Assembly (NCBI GenBank): GCA_963969595.1
Contig: OZ018411.1
Location: forward strand, 3,102,501 to 3,166,500
Length of the DNA stretch: 64,000 nt
Direction of reading: 5' to 3'
Source: Neckera pumila
Lineage: Eukaryota > Streptophyta > Bryopsida > Hypnales > Neckeraceae
Positions 22,444 through 34,928 of the stretch are shown one piece after another (the stretch's first letter is position 1; each line of letters starts with the position of its first letter). Under the pieces are notes generated by a model. The model was not told the origin of the DNA, searched no databases, and worked only from the letters and a program-made list of their open reading frames with translations. A program made the position numbers and the translations under genes.

Positions 22444-23329
22444 TTAACCCCTAAAGGACCAAGGTCATTTTTCTGCCAAAAAACTTTCAAAACTGCCATT
22501 TCTAGAGTAAAGAGTAAAAAAATTTAAAAATTATTCTTTTTGCACATCTAACCATAGGATTTTATACCTAACTTGTATGAGAATGTGCGGAAAAAATTTC
22601 AGAATTTTTGACCGCACAGATTGCAAGATATCTGCATTTGAAGTGAAAAAAACAAGTTTTTTAGCACATTGCGGGACTAGATTTTTGACTTTGAACATTT
22701 TTTAACTTAAATTTTTTGCACCACAGACTTTTGAGCTTTAAATCTTTCTAATGGAGAATTGAGTTGAGAGTCTAGAGAAAGAAAAGAAATTCAAAAGAAT
22801 TTAATTTTCATCATAAAAAAATTGTTAAGTAGAAGTAGGTACAAGATAGAAGGAAAATCCAAAATATTAATATCTTTTAGATGGAATTAAAATGCACTAA
22901 TCCCAATGGTGAGATCGTTCTAACACAAAAACTAAACCATGCGGAACTTCTTTTTTTGAAAAATTGCAAAAATTGCATTCAGAATTGAATCCTACAAGTT
23001 ATTTTTTTCAAGAAGATGCTCTAATTGCCCGGAAAACAAGATTGTCCATAACTTTTTCATAACAAATCTAAATGAAATGAATCAAAGCTTCCCAAATAGA
23101 AAAAAATATAATTTATAAGGGAAAAAAATTAAAAAACTTTGCAAAATTTTTTTGGAGATAACTTTTGTTCACGGGCACCGATTGGAAAAAAAATTATACT
23201 CCCATGAAGCTTATCAGTTTTTCTATCTCCAAAAAGTGTTTCAAAAAATCCCGCCAAAAATTCAGCCTGCAGGTACTTGCCTGAAATCCCATTTGTCCTC
23301 CGAACGGACAATGGTCCTTTAGGGGTTAA
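22444..23329 (+). mobile_element. TTAA-TIR element, type A, full length (~886 bp)
   Basis: It runs from TTAACCCCTAAAGGACCAAG to GGTCCTTTAGGGGTTAA and is colinear with 52208-53135 and 37737-38666. The shared blocks are CCGCACAGATTGCAAGATAT (near 22614) and the block at 22990-23110. Its right TTAA (23326-23329) is also the left TTAA of the next, oppositely oriented element. Confidence 0.9.
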
Positions 23330-24268
23330 CCTCTAAAGGCCCACTGCTCCTTTGGGGGACAAATGGGAATTTAGGCAGGTATCTACAAGCTGAAATTTTA
23401 TTGTGTTTTTTTTTAAACTTTTTTGGAAGAGAGAAAAACTACTAAAGCTTTGTGGGAATATAGTTTTTTTTCAATCGATGCCCAAGAAAAAAAGTTATGC
23501 CCAAGAAAAAAAGTTATGCCCAAATAAGCTCAAAATAGGGGACAAAGGGCAGCTAATTTTTTTTTTAATTTTTTTTTTTTAAATATTTTTTTTTCTTATA
23601 GATTGTATTTTTTTCTATCTGGAAGCATTTATTCATTTCATTTGGATTTTTTATGATAATGTTATGAACAATCTTGTTTTTTGGGCACTTAGAGCATCTT
23701 CCTGAAAAAAATAACTTGTAGGATTTATTTTTGAATGCAATTTTAGTAATTTTTCAAAAAATAAAATTCCACAAGGTTTTGTTTTTTTGCTAAAACGACC
23801 TCACCATTGGGATTTGTGCTTTTTAATTCCATATAAAAGATATTAATATTTTAGATTTTCCTTCTATCTTGTACCTACTTTTACTTAACAATTTTTTTAG
23901 TAATAAAAAATTAAGTTTTTTTGGATTTTTTTTCCCACTAGATTCTTAACTCAATTTTCTACTAGAAAGATTTAAAGCTCAAAACTCTATAGTGCAAAAA
24001 GTTTAAGTTAAAAATTTTCAAAGTCATAAAATCTAGTCCCACAATGTGTTGAAAAATTTGTTTTTTTCACTTTAACCGCAGATATCTTGCAATTTATGAG
24101 GTCAAAATTTCTGAAATTTTTTCCACACATTCTCTTACTAGTTTGGTGTAAGATCCTATGGTTGGATGAGCAAAAAAAAACACTTTTCAAATTTTTACTC
24201 TTTGCTATAGAAATGGCAGTTTTGAGTGTTTTGTAGCAGAAAAAAGGACTTGGGCCTTTAGAGCTTAA
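23326..24268 (-). mobile_element. TTAA-TIR element, type A, reverse orientation (~943 bp)
   Basis: It begins TTAACCTCTAAAGGCCCA followed by TTTGGGGGACAAATGGG, the reversed right end of type A, and ends GGGCCTTTAGAGCTTAA. It shares its first TTAA with the preceding copy, giving a tail-to-tail pair. A local 22-base duplication around CCCAAGAAAAAAAGTTATG lies near 23480-23520. Confidence 0.87.
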
Positions 24269-25129
24269 GTCACGTAGCTCTAAAAGGGCTGAATCCCACC
24301 GTAAAGGTGGTGATGCATGGCTAAATCGGTCCCAAGGATTCATAGCGAGGCCATAGGTTGGGTCCTAGAGTTAGGTTTTGAATTCCCTATTAGATTGGCA
24401 AATTCCCAAAAAATCCCGATTGTTAGCATGCAGGAACTACTAAATTCAAAGCCGGGCTATAGAGGATTCTACATCCCAAAGATGGTGTTTTGGGGTGAAT
24501 TTCATGTCATTAGTCCAACGGCGAAATCGATTTGCTAAGATTCCCTCATCTGTAAAAGATTCTCGTGCCATTGATAATTTGAGGAGACAGCCAATTTAGA
24601 TCTCCACTGACCAATTGTGTTAGGTACGGAAACGCATCTACACATCTTTTGTAAGGCTCCCTAAGAGGTCCCATGAAAATTCCCGGCATCTTCCAACTTG
24701 CAGAAGAACCTCTTCCGGGCGGTCAACCGTTCTAATCTCTAAAGGAAATTTCTTGTAAATTACCCAAATTGCGATAAAGTCTCAATAAAAATTGGGATAG
24801 CTTCTTTTAAGCTAATTATGCTCTCCAATAAGTTTTGCAACATTCCAAAGCGGCAAGTACCCAAACCGGCAAGATTCCTTGGAAATTAGTGACGTGGGAG
24901 GTTCCCACAACGTTGACCGACATTCCAGGGGCACACGACGGCAAAACAATGTCAACAAGGAGTCTTTTCCTACTCCCTTGCACCTACCGGAGACCCCAGG
25001 GTAGTTACTTTTCTCAAAATAGGAGACCCCCAAGATTTAGGAATTTATCACAACTTGGTTTTTAATCTATACTAGCCTACAATGGATTTTGGGTCCCAGT
25101 ATCGGGGACAAGGGAATTTTGAATTCAAA
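24269..25129. other. Moderately complex non-coding stretch, possibly LTR-element internal
   Basis: Base composition is less AT-rich than the flanks and looks like decayed coding or LTR-element DNA, but no frame shows a recognisable gag, protease, RT or integrase motif. It precedes the LTR-like promoter at 25.3 kb. Confidence 0.3.
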
Positions 25130-25880
25130 ACGGCGTTTTGGAGCCAACAGCGCAATCCATTTGATATTTGGACTTGATCTCCAAAAGTTAGGATGTTGGT
25201 CCAACATAGATGGTAGAAAGTGAAAATTTAGGATTAGGATGAAAATCTTGGAGGATGAGGATGAAAATCTAAGTTGATAAGGTTCTTAGTAGGAATTTAG
25301 AGGGGGAAGTGAGCCCTTGGAAACCTATATAAGGGCCCCATTTCCCTCTCTAAAAATCACCCCCATACTTGTTTTGGGTTTGTGGGTCCAACTTATTTTG
25401 GATATTTTGGCGTGTAAAGCTAAAAACCTCTATGGTGTTTTTGGAGCACTTTTGGATCCTTTTGTTATTGTAGTTCAAGCTTTGAAGGTCTTTGGCGGTC
25501 CTTCTATCTTGTCTTGTATATTCTTGTATACTTTGATTGTGTGTTGGAAGTCTTTCCACCCTCAATGTGTCCTTTGTGTATCCTTCTGATCTAACCTTTG
25601 TGGTTTAAAAGTCTCTTTTTTTGGTCTTGCACTAATCCTAGAGAAACTCCTCATCGTACCTTGACGATGCCGCTTTGGGGGCCTTTACTGTATGAGTTTC
25701 ATCTTACGTTGTCCTGACTTGTTGATTTCCTTAAAGTACGTGTTTACCTTTTTCTAAAGTCTCATTTGTTGTGTGGACCCCCCTCGGATACGGCAAAGCT
25801 TTGAAACTGTACCGTGCTCAAAGTCCTACAGTGTGAGTTAAGTGGTCCAAATGACAAAGCTTCGGACCCCCAGAGTACCT
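25130..25880 (+). mobile_element. LTR-like sequence with TATA promoter
   Basis: A TATATAA box at 25326-25332 is followed by GGGCCCC and a pyrimidine-rich leader. Upstream, GCAATCCATTTGATATTTGGA-like text (about 25152) matches 32910 with few changes, at a comparable though not identical distance upstream of the TATA box there. The repetition of a complete promoter arrangement at two unrelated loci suggests solo or partial LTRs of one retrotransposon family. I could not define both LTR ends. Confidence 0.45.
25326..25332 (+). promoter_or_regulatory. TATA box of the LTR-like element
   Basis: TATATAA followed by GGGCCCCATTTCCCTC. A homologous arrangement occurs at 33053. Confidence 0.5.
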
Positions 25881-27600
25881 GTGAATAGGTTTTTAATTAA
25901 TTGTTTGAACGGATTAAAACACCTATTGGAAAATAAGTTTGAACTTTAGGAGGTAGAATATTTTTAATTGGAATTCTATGTGACCTTTTAATGCTCAATT
26001 GTAAGATATTAAATTCAGTCTATTCATCCTATTGTATCAATTTATTTTAGTTTTAGTAAAACTTATTCGTAATTCAATCATCCAAAGTCTTCCAATACTA
26101 ATTAAATACACTCCTTGAATTTATCCCAAATTTCTAATTGATTTCTTTCAATTTTGCAACTTTGATCCTTCTATCATTTTTATTCTCACAATTTTCTTTA
26201 TATGCTTTTTATATATCAAAACTTATACTTCTTATTGTTCTACTCATTACAATCCTTTTTATTCTTTAATTCTTCTATTATTAAATCCAATTGATAACAT
26301 ACACAATTTCCAAATTCCATACACATCTGTACACACACATATTTCTAATCATACACACAAGTACTCAAATACTCACAATTGCAAATCCTTCGCTTTCTAT
26401 TAAATTGACACAAAGTTACAAAAACACAATTGCTTTACTTTTAGCAATTGGAAGGATCGTCTACTTCACCGTTGTTGTGTTGAGAGGAGCGTGCTTTGGG
26501 AATACACAGGGTATTTGGCTGCAACTGGGATAAGTTAGCCAGGGTCTTCAAACAAACTTCGTATCTTCTAATCTTCAGTCTTCAATTTTCAAATTCCTCC
26601 TCGTTGGCCTATCATGTATTGGCTCTAAACGGGTCAAGGTTCGGTCAGGTAGGTAATAAGAAACCACGGGCCTCGGACGGATAAAACGGGATAGCATAAC
26701 ACAAGATGCCGTCCGGATGATGGGCTTCTAAATTTCAAACCCACGGTGACCAGCAATCGTGCCTCACCGGTGGGAACAACATATAAGATCGACCATGTGG
26801 GTGATTAATCCCACTTCGTCGCCACAAACACAAAATGGGGCTACTCTTGGATTCTCACAGAGCCCGCAACAGGTTTACAATGCAGAAAGGAAGAACAACT
26901 AGCCTCCAAAACCGGTTGGGAATAACAAATAAACAAATCGGGCCACAAACCACAACACAGAAGGGTCTTCAAGTCTTCATCTCTTCATTTCTCCTTGTCT
27001 TGTATTCTTGAAGTGTTCAAAAACACAACAAGAAAACCGAAAACTAACTCCAAAATACCTCTGAACTTCAAACTAATGCTACAGATGCTTCACAACTCCA
27101 AATGTTAAGTATCTTATCTTTTTGAAAAGCTGACAAAATATATTAACACTCCTCCAAAATTCAGCACATTCTAAGCTATTGTCCAGACACTATAGACAGA
27201 ACAATTTCGGCCTTCATTCTCTAAAGACAGCAGACCTCTCCCTCTACGAATCTTCATATCTCCCTCAAAAATACTTCAATTATGAAGTATAATAATTTTT
27301 TGAAAAGCTAGTCACACAATCTTCAACCTCACAAAATCTCATACAAATTCAAACTACTATCCATCCGTTATAGGCCTCGAAAGTCTCGGCTCCTCTTAAT
27401 TGGGTAACCGCGAATTTTCTACCTTCAAACTATCACAACTCCCTCAATAATCCTTCAAATCAAGCTTGCAAACTCATTTTGAAAAGATAATTTCACAAGG
27501 AACAAACTCACAAATTTTCATTTCAAAAACTTTCATACGTATCGAGATATCTCTCCTCGAAACTCGATTTTCTCCCTAAAATCAAAAACTACACACACCT
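25881..27600. other. Intergenic; repeat-like patch at about 26440-26900
   Basis: No gene found. 26440-26900 has a more balanced composition with CGG-containing phrases and is probably transposon-derived, but no domain could be read. Confidence 0.35.
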
Positions 27601-27615
27601 CCCTCTCCACACACA

Positions 27616-27935
27616 CAACAACACAATAACTCTCTAACTCCCAAAACAATTGGTCTTCCCTCCTAACTCACAACAACACAATAACTCTCTCCTTTCCAAA
27701 ACAATTGGTCTTCCCTCTTAACTCACAACAGGAGAGAAGATGAAAAGTCATCGCCTTTTTACCACCTATCCCCACTTTATCTCCACTCTAACTTCACTCT
27801 ATCTCTTTATCTTTTACTCTTCCATTCTATCTCCACCTTATCTTATCTCTAACTTCACTCTATCCCTTTATCTTTTACCTTTCTATTCTATCTCTACCTT
27901 ATCTTATCTCTAACTTCACTCTATCCACTCTATCT
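27616..27935 (+). repeat. Two adjacent pyrimidine-rich tandem repeats
   Basis: 27616-27733 holds two ~59-base units sharing AACACAATAACTCTCT and CAAAACAATTGGTCTTCC. 27787-27935 holds three units of about 61 bases that start CTAACTTCACTCTATC and include TTATCTTTTAC. Both are C/T-rich on the plus strand. Confidence 0.7.
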
Positions 27936-28141
27936 ACGGAATAAAGAATTAAAACCCACATATATCTAGTAGAGGTAAAAAAAACTAGAGCTCTAATTTC
28001 TTAAGACTCAGAAAAAAACCCCTCTAGTTCGACATAGTATAATCTAAATAAAACACAAAGAAAAAGAATATCAAATGAGATGAAGCTACCTCAAATGACT
28101 TCTACTTCTTTATGATGCAACAAACATTAAAATCTATCTAA

Positions 28142-28275
<134 letters not shown>

Positions 28276-28279
28276 ATCT

Positions 28280-30369
28280 ACATAATGTCTGCATTTGCAA
28301 CACGACATCGTGGACAACTAAATTCCAATCGGTAACATCCCAGCCTAAATAGCTAGCCACTTGACAACCATCGGAATCTCAACAGATAATTACCAATTGG
28401 TCATTAAAACCCATTTACATCTCACCAATGTACAGAATCGATTTCAATTGGCAACTAACAATAGTAATCATCCACAACTACTCTACCGATTGGTAAATAA
28501 TACGATATAACTACAAAAAGAACCAATCACCTAAACCAAACTTAAAATGCCAACTACAGTACCGCAGAGTCCTAAAGTTGGTATTAAATCCAACTTTTCG
28601 GCGAAGCTTTGAACTTCCAAAATCCTAGTTCCAAAGTATAGTTTCCAAGACCTTTTTGGAAAAGTCCAAAATTTAGCTTCCTAGATAATTAGTGTTAGCA
28701 AGACCCATTTCACCCAAGTTCGTGTATGTCCGTTTTTTTTTGTTGTTCCCAAGGCTTAGTAACCTAGCCCTACCCAAGTTTGTATATGTTTGTTTTTTTA
28801 AGTTTTTGTAGAAAACCACCCTAGTCATTCACACCTAGGCCAAATCTTGATAAAAAAAACAAATCAAAACCAAAACCAAAAAAAAATGATTGGAAAAAAA
28901 ACCAACCCCCCCAACCAGCCAGTTCAGGGACTGACCAGCTAGGGAGTCAGGGTTCAGGCAGTTCGGTCGGGGAGTCGGGTATCCAGGTAGTTCAAAGAGT
29001 CAGGTGTCTAAGATTCTTTGTTCCTTTTTTGTTGGTTCTAAGTCTCTCCTAAAAGTGAGAAGGGGTTTAGGTACCTCCTAGTTTGAAAAAATAGAAGGAC
29101 AGAGTCTTTCAAAAAAAAAAAAAGAGAAAGGGGAGAATAGAAGCCGCACTTCCACGCATAACACCTGCGTAGAAACGCTCCCAAACCGAATTCTCTTACC
29201 AACAAAATAGAAACAACAAGAATGGAAGGAGATTAGAAAGGAAGGAGGTGAAATAGGAGGAGAAGGGAGAGAGACGATAAACAGTGTCTAGACCTAGGAT
29301 TAGATAGACCTAGAGAGGAAATCCAAAAGAACTCTTTGTGACTGTTTGGAGTAGGATGGGGATGACACAAAGGTGGAAGATGTAAGGTGGTAGGAAGCCC
29401 CCATTAAAAGTTCCTCGAAGTTTGAGACCACAGGGTAAGACTCCATCAATAAGTTGGTGGAATAGGTGGAATAGTGCTAGTGTAGAAGAAAAAAGGAGAA
29501 AAAAAAGGAAGGAAAGAGGAAAAGAAGGAAGTTAGAACGTGAGGTGTAACATTCTCTAATACAAGTGGTGAGCTTTAAAGGACAACAACGAGATAACTAA
29601 GAAGATACCATGGCACACAAGGATGCATACGTAGATGGAGACAAAATTATTTCTAACACTAGCAGTGACATGGTAAGCCATTAAATCAATCTTTTGTGGT
29701 TATTCCCTAATTAGCTCTTGATTTCCTAAATTAGTTCTTAATCTACATTAACCAATAGAGATTAGCAAAAGTTAGAAATTTAGATTCAAAAATTCATCAG
29801 TTAGGAAGTAGAATTTAGAGTTAAATTAGATTTAGGAAGTAAAAATTAGAGTAAAATTGAGAAGTCAAAAATCCAGTTAGTGTTAATTTGGAAGTTCATT
29901 TTAGAGGTTAAAATTTGGAATTAGTTTTAGAAGTAAAAATCTAGAGTTAAAGTTAAACATAAAGTTAAACCTTAGAGGGTAAATTTGAGGTAACCTTAGA
30001 AGTAAAAACTTGGAGCTAAAAGTTAAAACATAGAAATAAATTTAGAGGATAAATTTTAAGGTTAAATTTAGCAATAAAAACTTAGAGTTAGAAGCCCCAT
30101 GGTTCCTTAGGGGGAACCTAGGGGGTCCCATTTCAGTTAGTTAGGGTTATTAGAAATGGCATCAACTACCCAGTCTACACTCAACCTAAGATAGATAGAA
30201 ATACGGTCAACGTTCACCATTAGACTACCGTAATCCTGATTAGTGGAAGCTACTTGGAAGTCATCACTCACACTTCTAGGCATTTCTTTTGCCCATCCAT
30301 GAAACTTAGGAAACATTAGCAAGATCCATTGCTTGGAAGGCACAGTGAACCGCGCTCACAAACACCCAC
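28280..30369. other. Intergenic; degenerate TTAGAGTTAAA-type repeats at 29760-30095
   Basis: No gene. Between about 29760 and 30095, variants of AAATTTAGAGTTAAA and TTAGGAAGTAAAAA recur irregularly every ~20-30 bases, which looks like a decayed minisatellite. Purine-rich text occupies 29090-29550. Confidence 0.5.
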
Positions 30370-31290
30370 TTAACCTCTAAAGGACCATTGTCCGTTTGGG
30401 GGACAAATGGAATTTTGGGCAGGTACCTACGAGCTGAAATTTTCTGTTGATTTTCTGAAACTTTTTGTGAACATGAAAAATTGAGAGAGGTATGTGGTGG
30501 AAAAAAAATTTGAAATCGGACCTTTGAGCGAGAAGTTATGCCATTTTTTGGAATGCGTGGGGAGGGGGGGCAGCAAAAAAAATTTGCAAAATTTTGAATT
30601 TTTCTTTTAAATTTTTTTTCTCATAGATTATATTTTTGTCTATCTGGAAAGCTTTGATTCATTCCATTTGGATTTGTTATGAGGAAGTTATGGACATTCT
30701 TGTTTTGGGGGCAGTTAGAGCATCTTCTTGAAAAAAATAGCTTGTAGGATTCATTTTGGAATGCAATTTTTGTAATTTTTCAATTTTTTTTTGTAATGGT
30801 TTAGTTTATTTGCTAAAACAATCTCACCATTGGGAATAGTGCATTTTAATTCCATCTAAAATGTACAAGTATTTTAGATTTTCCTTCTAACTTGTACCTA
30901 CTTCTACTTAAAAATTTCTTTAAGAATGGTAATTAAGTTTTTTTGAATTATTTTTTTCCTAGACTCTCAACTCAATTCTTCACTATAAAGATTTAAAGCT
31001 CAAAACATTGTAGTGCAAAAATTTTAAGTTAAAAATGTTTAAAGTCAAAAAATCTGATCCCGCAATGTGCTGAAAAACATCTTTTTTCCACTTTAAACGC
31101 TGATATCTTGCAATCTGTGCGATCAAAAATTTTGAAATTCTTTCCACACATTCTCATACTAATTAGGTATAAGATCTTATAGTTAGGTGTGCAAAAAAAA
31201 CAATTTTTAAATTTTTTTACTCTTTGCTCTAGAAATGGCAGTTTTAAGAGTTTTTTGGTAGAAAAAAGGCCTTGGTCCTTTAGGGGTTAA
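30370..31290 (-). mobile_element. TTAA-TIR element, type A, reverse orientation (~921 bp)
   Basis: It starts TTAACCTCTAAAGGACCA then TTTGGGGGACAAATGG, and ends TTGGTCCTTTAGGGGTTAA at 31290. It is colinear with 23326-24268, and the internal block at 30640-30725 is the reverse of the one at 22990. No duplication occurs outside the TTAA. Confidence 0.9.
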
Positions 31291-32899
31291 ATCAAAAAGT
31301 GGATAAAAGCTAAGAACCTGGTCGTATGCGCTTTATTACCAAGGGTGAATAATCTAGCACACACATAGGAACACATGAAAAAATCCCCTTATTTGTGCAA
31401 TTGTTCATAGAAAGTTTTTCTAAATTGGAGCACATCATTATAGACAGCAAAGCATCTCCAAATTCAATTTTGACAACAAGTTTTCCATGCTTAATCCCAT
31501 GTTTGCCTTGTAAATTTTGAATAGAAATATTACTATTGCAATGTTGTTTTGATCAAATTTTGTATATATTAGGAATAAGCATTCTTACCTGAGTTACATC
31601 ATTTTCTACTAGGAAATTATGTCTACTTGCAACAGATGGCATCTACAATACTTGATGTGACAATCAGACGTATTCTTCTACATGGGCGTGTCATTCTATA
31701 AGTTTGTAAAGTATTTCAGTTGGAAGTGTTACTCTTAAAGGGTGTGAACCCCGTAATTGTCACCTGGGCCTTTGGATTTTTTATTTTTTCTGCTTTTGCT
31801 CAATTTTAGTTGAAACTATAGTAAAAAAGACCTAAAAAGAATGTTGACACTCTGTTTAGTAGAAGTCCCTTCAAATATGGTGAGTTATTCTTTAAAAGTC
31901 TGGAAGTGCTCCAAGCACTTTCATTTTCCATTTCCAAAGTTTAATTGGGTGTTTAAAATGTCAATTAGGAATTTGAGATAGAGATTTGAGCCTTGCTGGC
32001 AATAGAGTAGAAGTCACACCTAATTTAGACTTTTACCAAAATTTCCTCTGAGTACATGTGATAAGTTATAGGCTAAATAGGTTGATAATATAAATTGAAA
32101 AATGTCTTGCTAATTTATAGAGTCTAAGTTATGAGTGATCCAAGTATAGGTCATCTTCTAATTCATAAGAGTTGAAAAAATTACTTTACAATATGCAAGT
32201 TAAAATCCAATGTTTGAAGAATGTGTGCAACCAAAGAATGAAGAGAGGTGTTTTAAGCATAAAAACAGGCCAAGAGCTTAACAATGAAATTGGTTTGTCC
32301 AGATGCCCTTGTATAAAAATGATTCCTCCTTGGAAGAACTGAAATAGGAAGTCGTAATTTTGATCCTTCCACAATTAGTGCAAAGTTAGTATCAAAATTT
32401 GCACTTAGCATTTGAAAACTTAGAAGTTTTCCAGTTTTTTTTGTAATTTTATGGATCACAGAAGATGACTCTATAGAAAGTCAACCGTGTTTAATGCATT
32501 GAGAAATTCATATTAATTACTCTGGTATTGATAATATCCCACTGAAAATTAGAATATTTTTTTTAGCATAAATAAGCGCCAAGCCAAATTTCAAGACATT
32601 CCGACACTAACAATTACCAAAATCGGCAGCTGTAATGACTTTTAAGAGAATTCAAAAATATTTGATGAATTGACCAGCATACCAAGAGCTTGTGATGTCC
32701 AAATCAAGTCAATTTGGATTCATTTCATACTTTTTCAAACCTTCCAAATACCCAAGGCTAATTAAAATCTTTGAAAAAGGTAAATACCATCATTTGGGTT
32801 TTTGGCCTTTTTCATTGGTTTACAAATCATTGGCTTCTGTTTATGAAATGGCCTAGAAGTAAAGGTATGAGGTCTTCAAGATTAATTTGGATCTTCTAA
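31291..32899. other. AT-rich intergenic, nothing recognised
   Basis: No coding frame with domain resemblance and no repeat boundary seen. Confidence 0.4.
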
Positions 32900-33140
32900 A
32901 CCCAATGGCACAATCCATTTGACATTTGGAGCATTCCTTCAAAAGTTATAAGGGGGTCTAGCAGTAGGTTAGAAATTAGAGTAGTTAGTAGTTTTATTTT
33001 GATTTTTTAGGTAGTTTTAGGTAACTTGAGGGGGGAGGAGGCCTTGAAAAGGTATAAAAGGCCTCTCTCCTCTCACTTTGCCCCCATTTTTCTTTTCATG
33101 AAGTTTTAGCCAAAACGCAGCCACGTTGTTGGAATTTTGG
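32900..33140 (+). mobile_element. LTR-like promoter segment, second copy
   Basis: CAATCCATTTGACATTTGGA at 32911 and a TATAAAA box at 33053-33059 followed by GGCCTCTCTCC repeat the arrangement at 25153/25326. Divergence is considerable. The boundaries are not defined. Confidence 0.4.
33053..33059 (+). promoter_or_regulatory. TATA box of the second LTR-like copy
   Basis: TATAAAA within GGTATAAAAGGCC, followed by a pyrimidine-rich stretch, in the same context as 25326. Confidence 0.45.
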
Positions 33141-34011
33141 CAATTTGCCAAAATTCTTTGTTTGAATTGCATTTGGAAGCTTTGTTTCTATGGAAGTACT
33201 AAAGGCATTGCCACTAGCTACGATTTTGTATAATGTCTATTCTATGGGGTGGCATTTACAATATTTGAGTCCACCACTACAAGATGTCCTTGTCGATCAA
33301 TGGTTGTATTTACATTGTGTCTTGAAAGGTGGTCAATCATCATAATACTATGTCAAACTTTTACATTTGATATCTTTAGGGTCTTATAGAGGGTGTATTG
33401 TTTTTGCCAAAGTAAAAGGGGCTTCGACAACAGCGAAGGTGGTGAGTAAAAGGGTAGAATCAAGCTATTCACTAAATTTGTATATGCATCATCTGTGGGC
33501 ATTTATTTCTTTTTGTTGGTTTGGATGTTGTTAGAATCAAGTATTAGTAAAGATGTAAGTACTTTTTGCATTTGTGTTCTTGCTTTCTTAATCATTTAGT
33601 GGCTATAATAGTGTCACGACCATATTGTGTGGTTCCATTGATTCAAGGTATCCACCATGAGTTCAAAACTATGAGGTTGTAGTATAAATTAGTATTCTGG
33701 CCATTGTTTTGCAAAACACTCAATAGAGTTTTGTACATGGTGCATTCTCATCTTGTTACGTTGAAGTTGATTTACTTCATTTGTGTGTTTAGAAGTAATA
33801 GTGACAGTGCTTAGGCACTTACAAGGTCATTGTTGCATCATTGTTGTTGTTTACACAAGCCCATCACAATATGATCATGGCACAACATATAAAAAAAAAC
33901 ATTAAATTTTATTTATTTATTTCAAAAGGCATACAAAAATACCTTCACTTTGAAGACACACTAGAGAAAATTTCAGCCCACATTTGGGTTGAAAAGATGC
34001 ATGAAAATGTG
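33141..34011. other. Intergenic, nothing recognised
   Basis: No supported feature. This may be the remainder of the LTR-like element. Confidence 0.35.
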
Positions 34012-34237
34012 CATTTAGGAAAATTATCAGCCCAAAAAGGCCGTCAAAGAAGCTGTAAGGTGAGTAGACTGCCAAGGTGCCCCGTCAGAATCCCAATTAA
34101 AAAAATGATTTTTTATTATTTAAAATATTTATAATTAAAATAAAATATTAATGAAAAATACAATTTTTTTTTCACTATGATTGCGCATTCACCAAAACCC
34201 TAATGGCCCTCTATAGGGCCCAAATTTTCTGTAATGA
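34012..34237. mobile_element. Short TIR element, GGAGGGC-type family (~226 bp)
   Basis: The left end, CATTTAGGAAAATTATCAGC followed by CCAAAAAGGCCG, closely resembles the left end at 36822. The right end, GGGCCCAAATTTTCTGTAAT, is an imperfect inverse. The interior is AT-rich and non-coding. Confidence 0.5.
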
Positions 34238-34928
34238 TCTATACCACATAAAATTAATCATTTTTCATGGTCGACCATTAAATTAGTCTGTTTCAAACTT
34301 GAATTCAACTTATGAAATGAAGCTTACCAAATCTAGTTTCATCTCTAATTTGAAATTTAAAACATACTCTAAATTTGAGAGTCTGTTTCATTGTAAGTTA
34401 AAGTTTGAGCTTACAACCATAGTCAATGGATTTTTGGAATAGAGTGACATGAAAATTTGATATACCTTATAATTTTCTTCACTATAATGTATATCTACAA
34501 TAAATATTTTAAAACAATGAGTTTATTTTGCATTTGTTATGAATCTTCTTCTCAATTTCTACAAAATTTTAGTTAATAAAGTAATGTTATTTGGATACAA
34601 TCCAGAGATGTGGTTTCAAAATTGGTTTCAAAATATTTGAGCTTCATAATATAGATGTAGGCCTATCTTTTCAGGATAAAGTGAAAAAGCCACATACTGG
34701 TGTTCATCCTAAGGATTATAAATTTTTTGTTGAATGACAACAACATCCATTGATCCATTATTAGCCATTTTTAGATAGAAATCGATTTCATTTATATATG
34801 TGCTTTACTCATTCTAATTTGATGATTTCATTTCAATTTTAGCAATTATCATGCACCCTTTGGAGACAATTTCTAATATAGATATAGGCCTATTTAGACA
34901 ACTTTTAGACAAAATTTTGAAATTTTTA

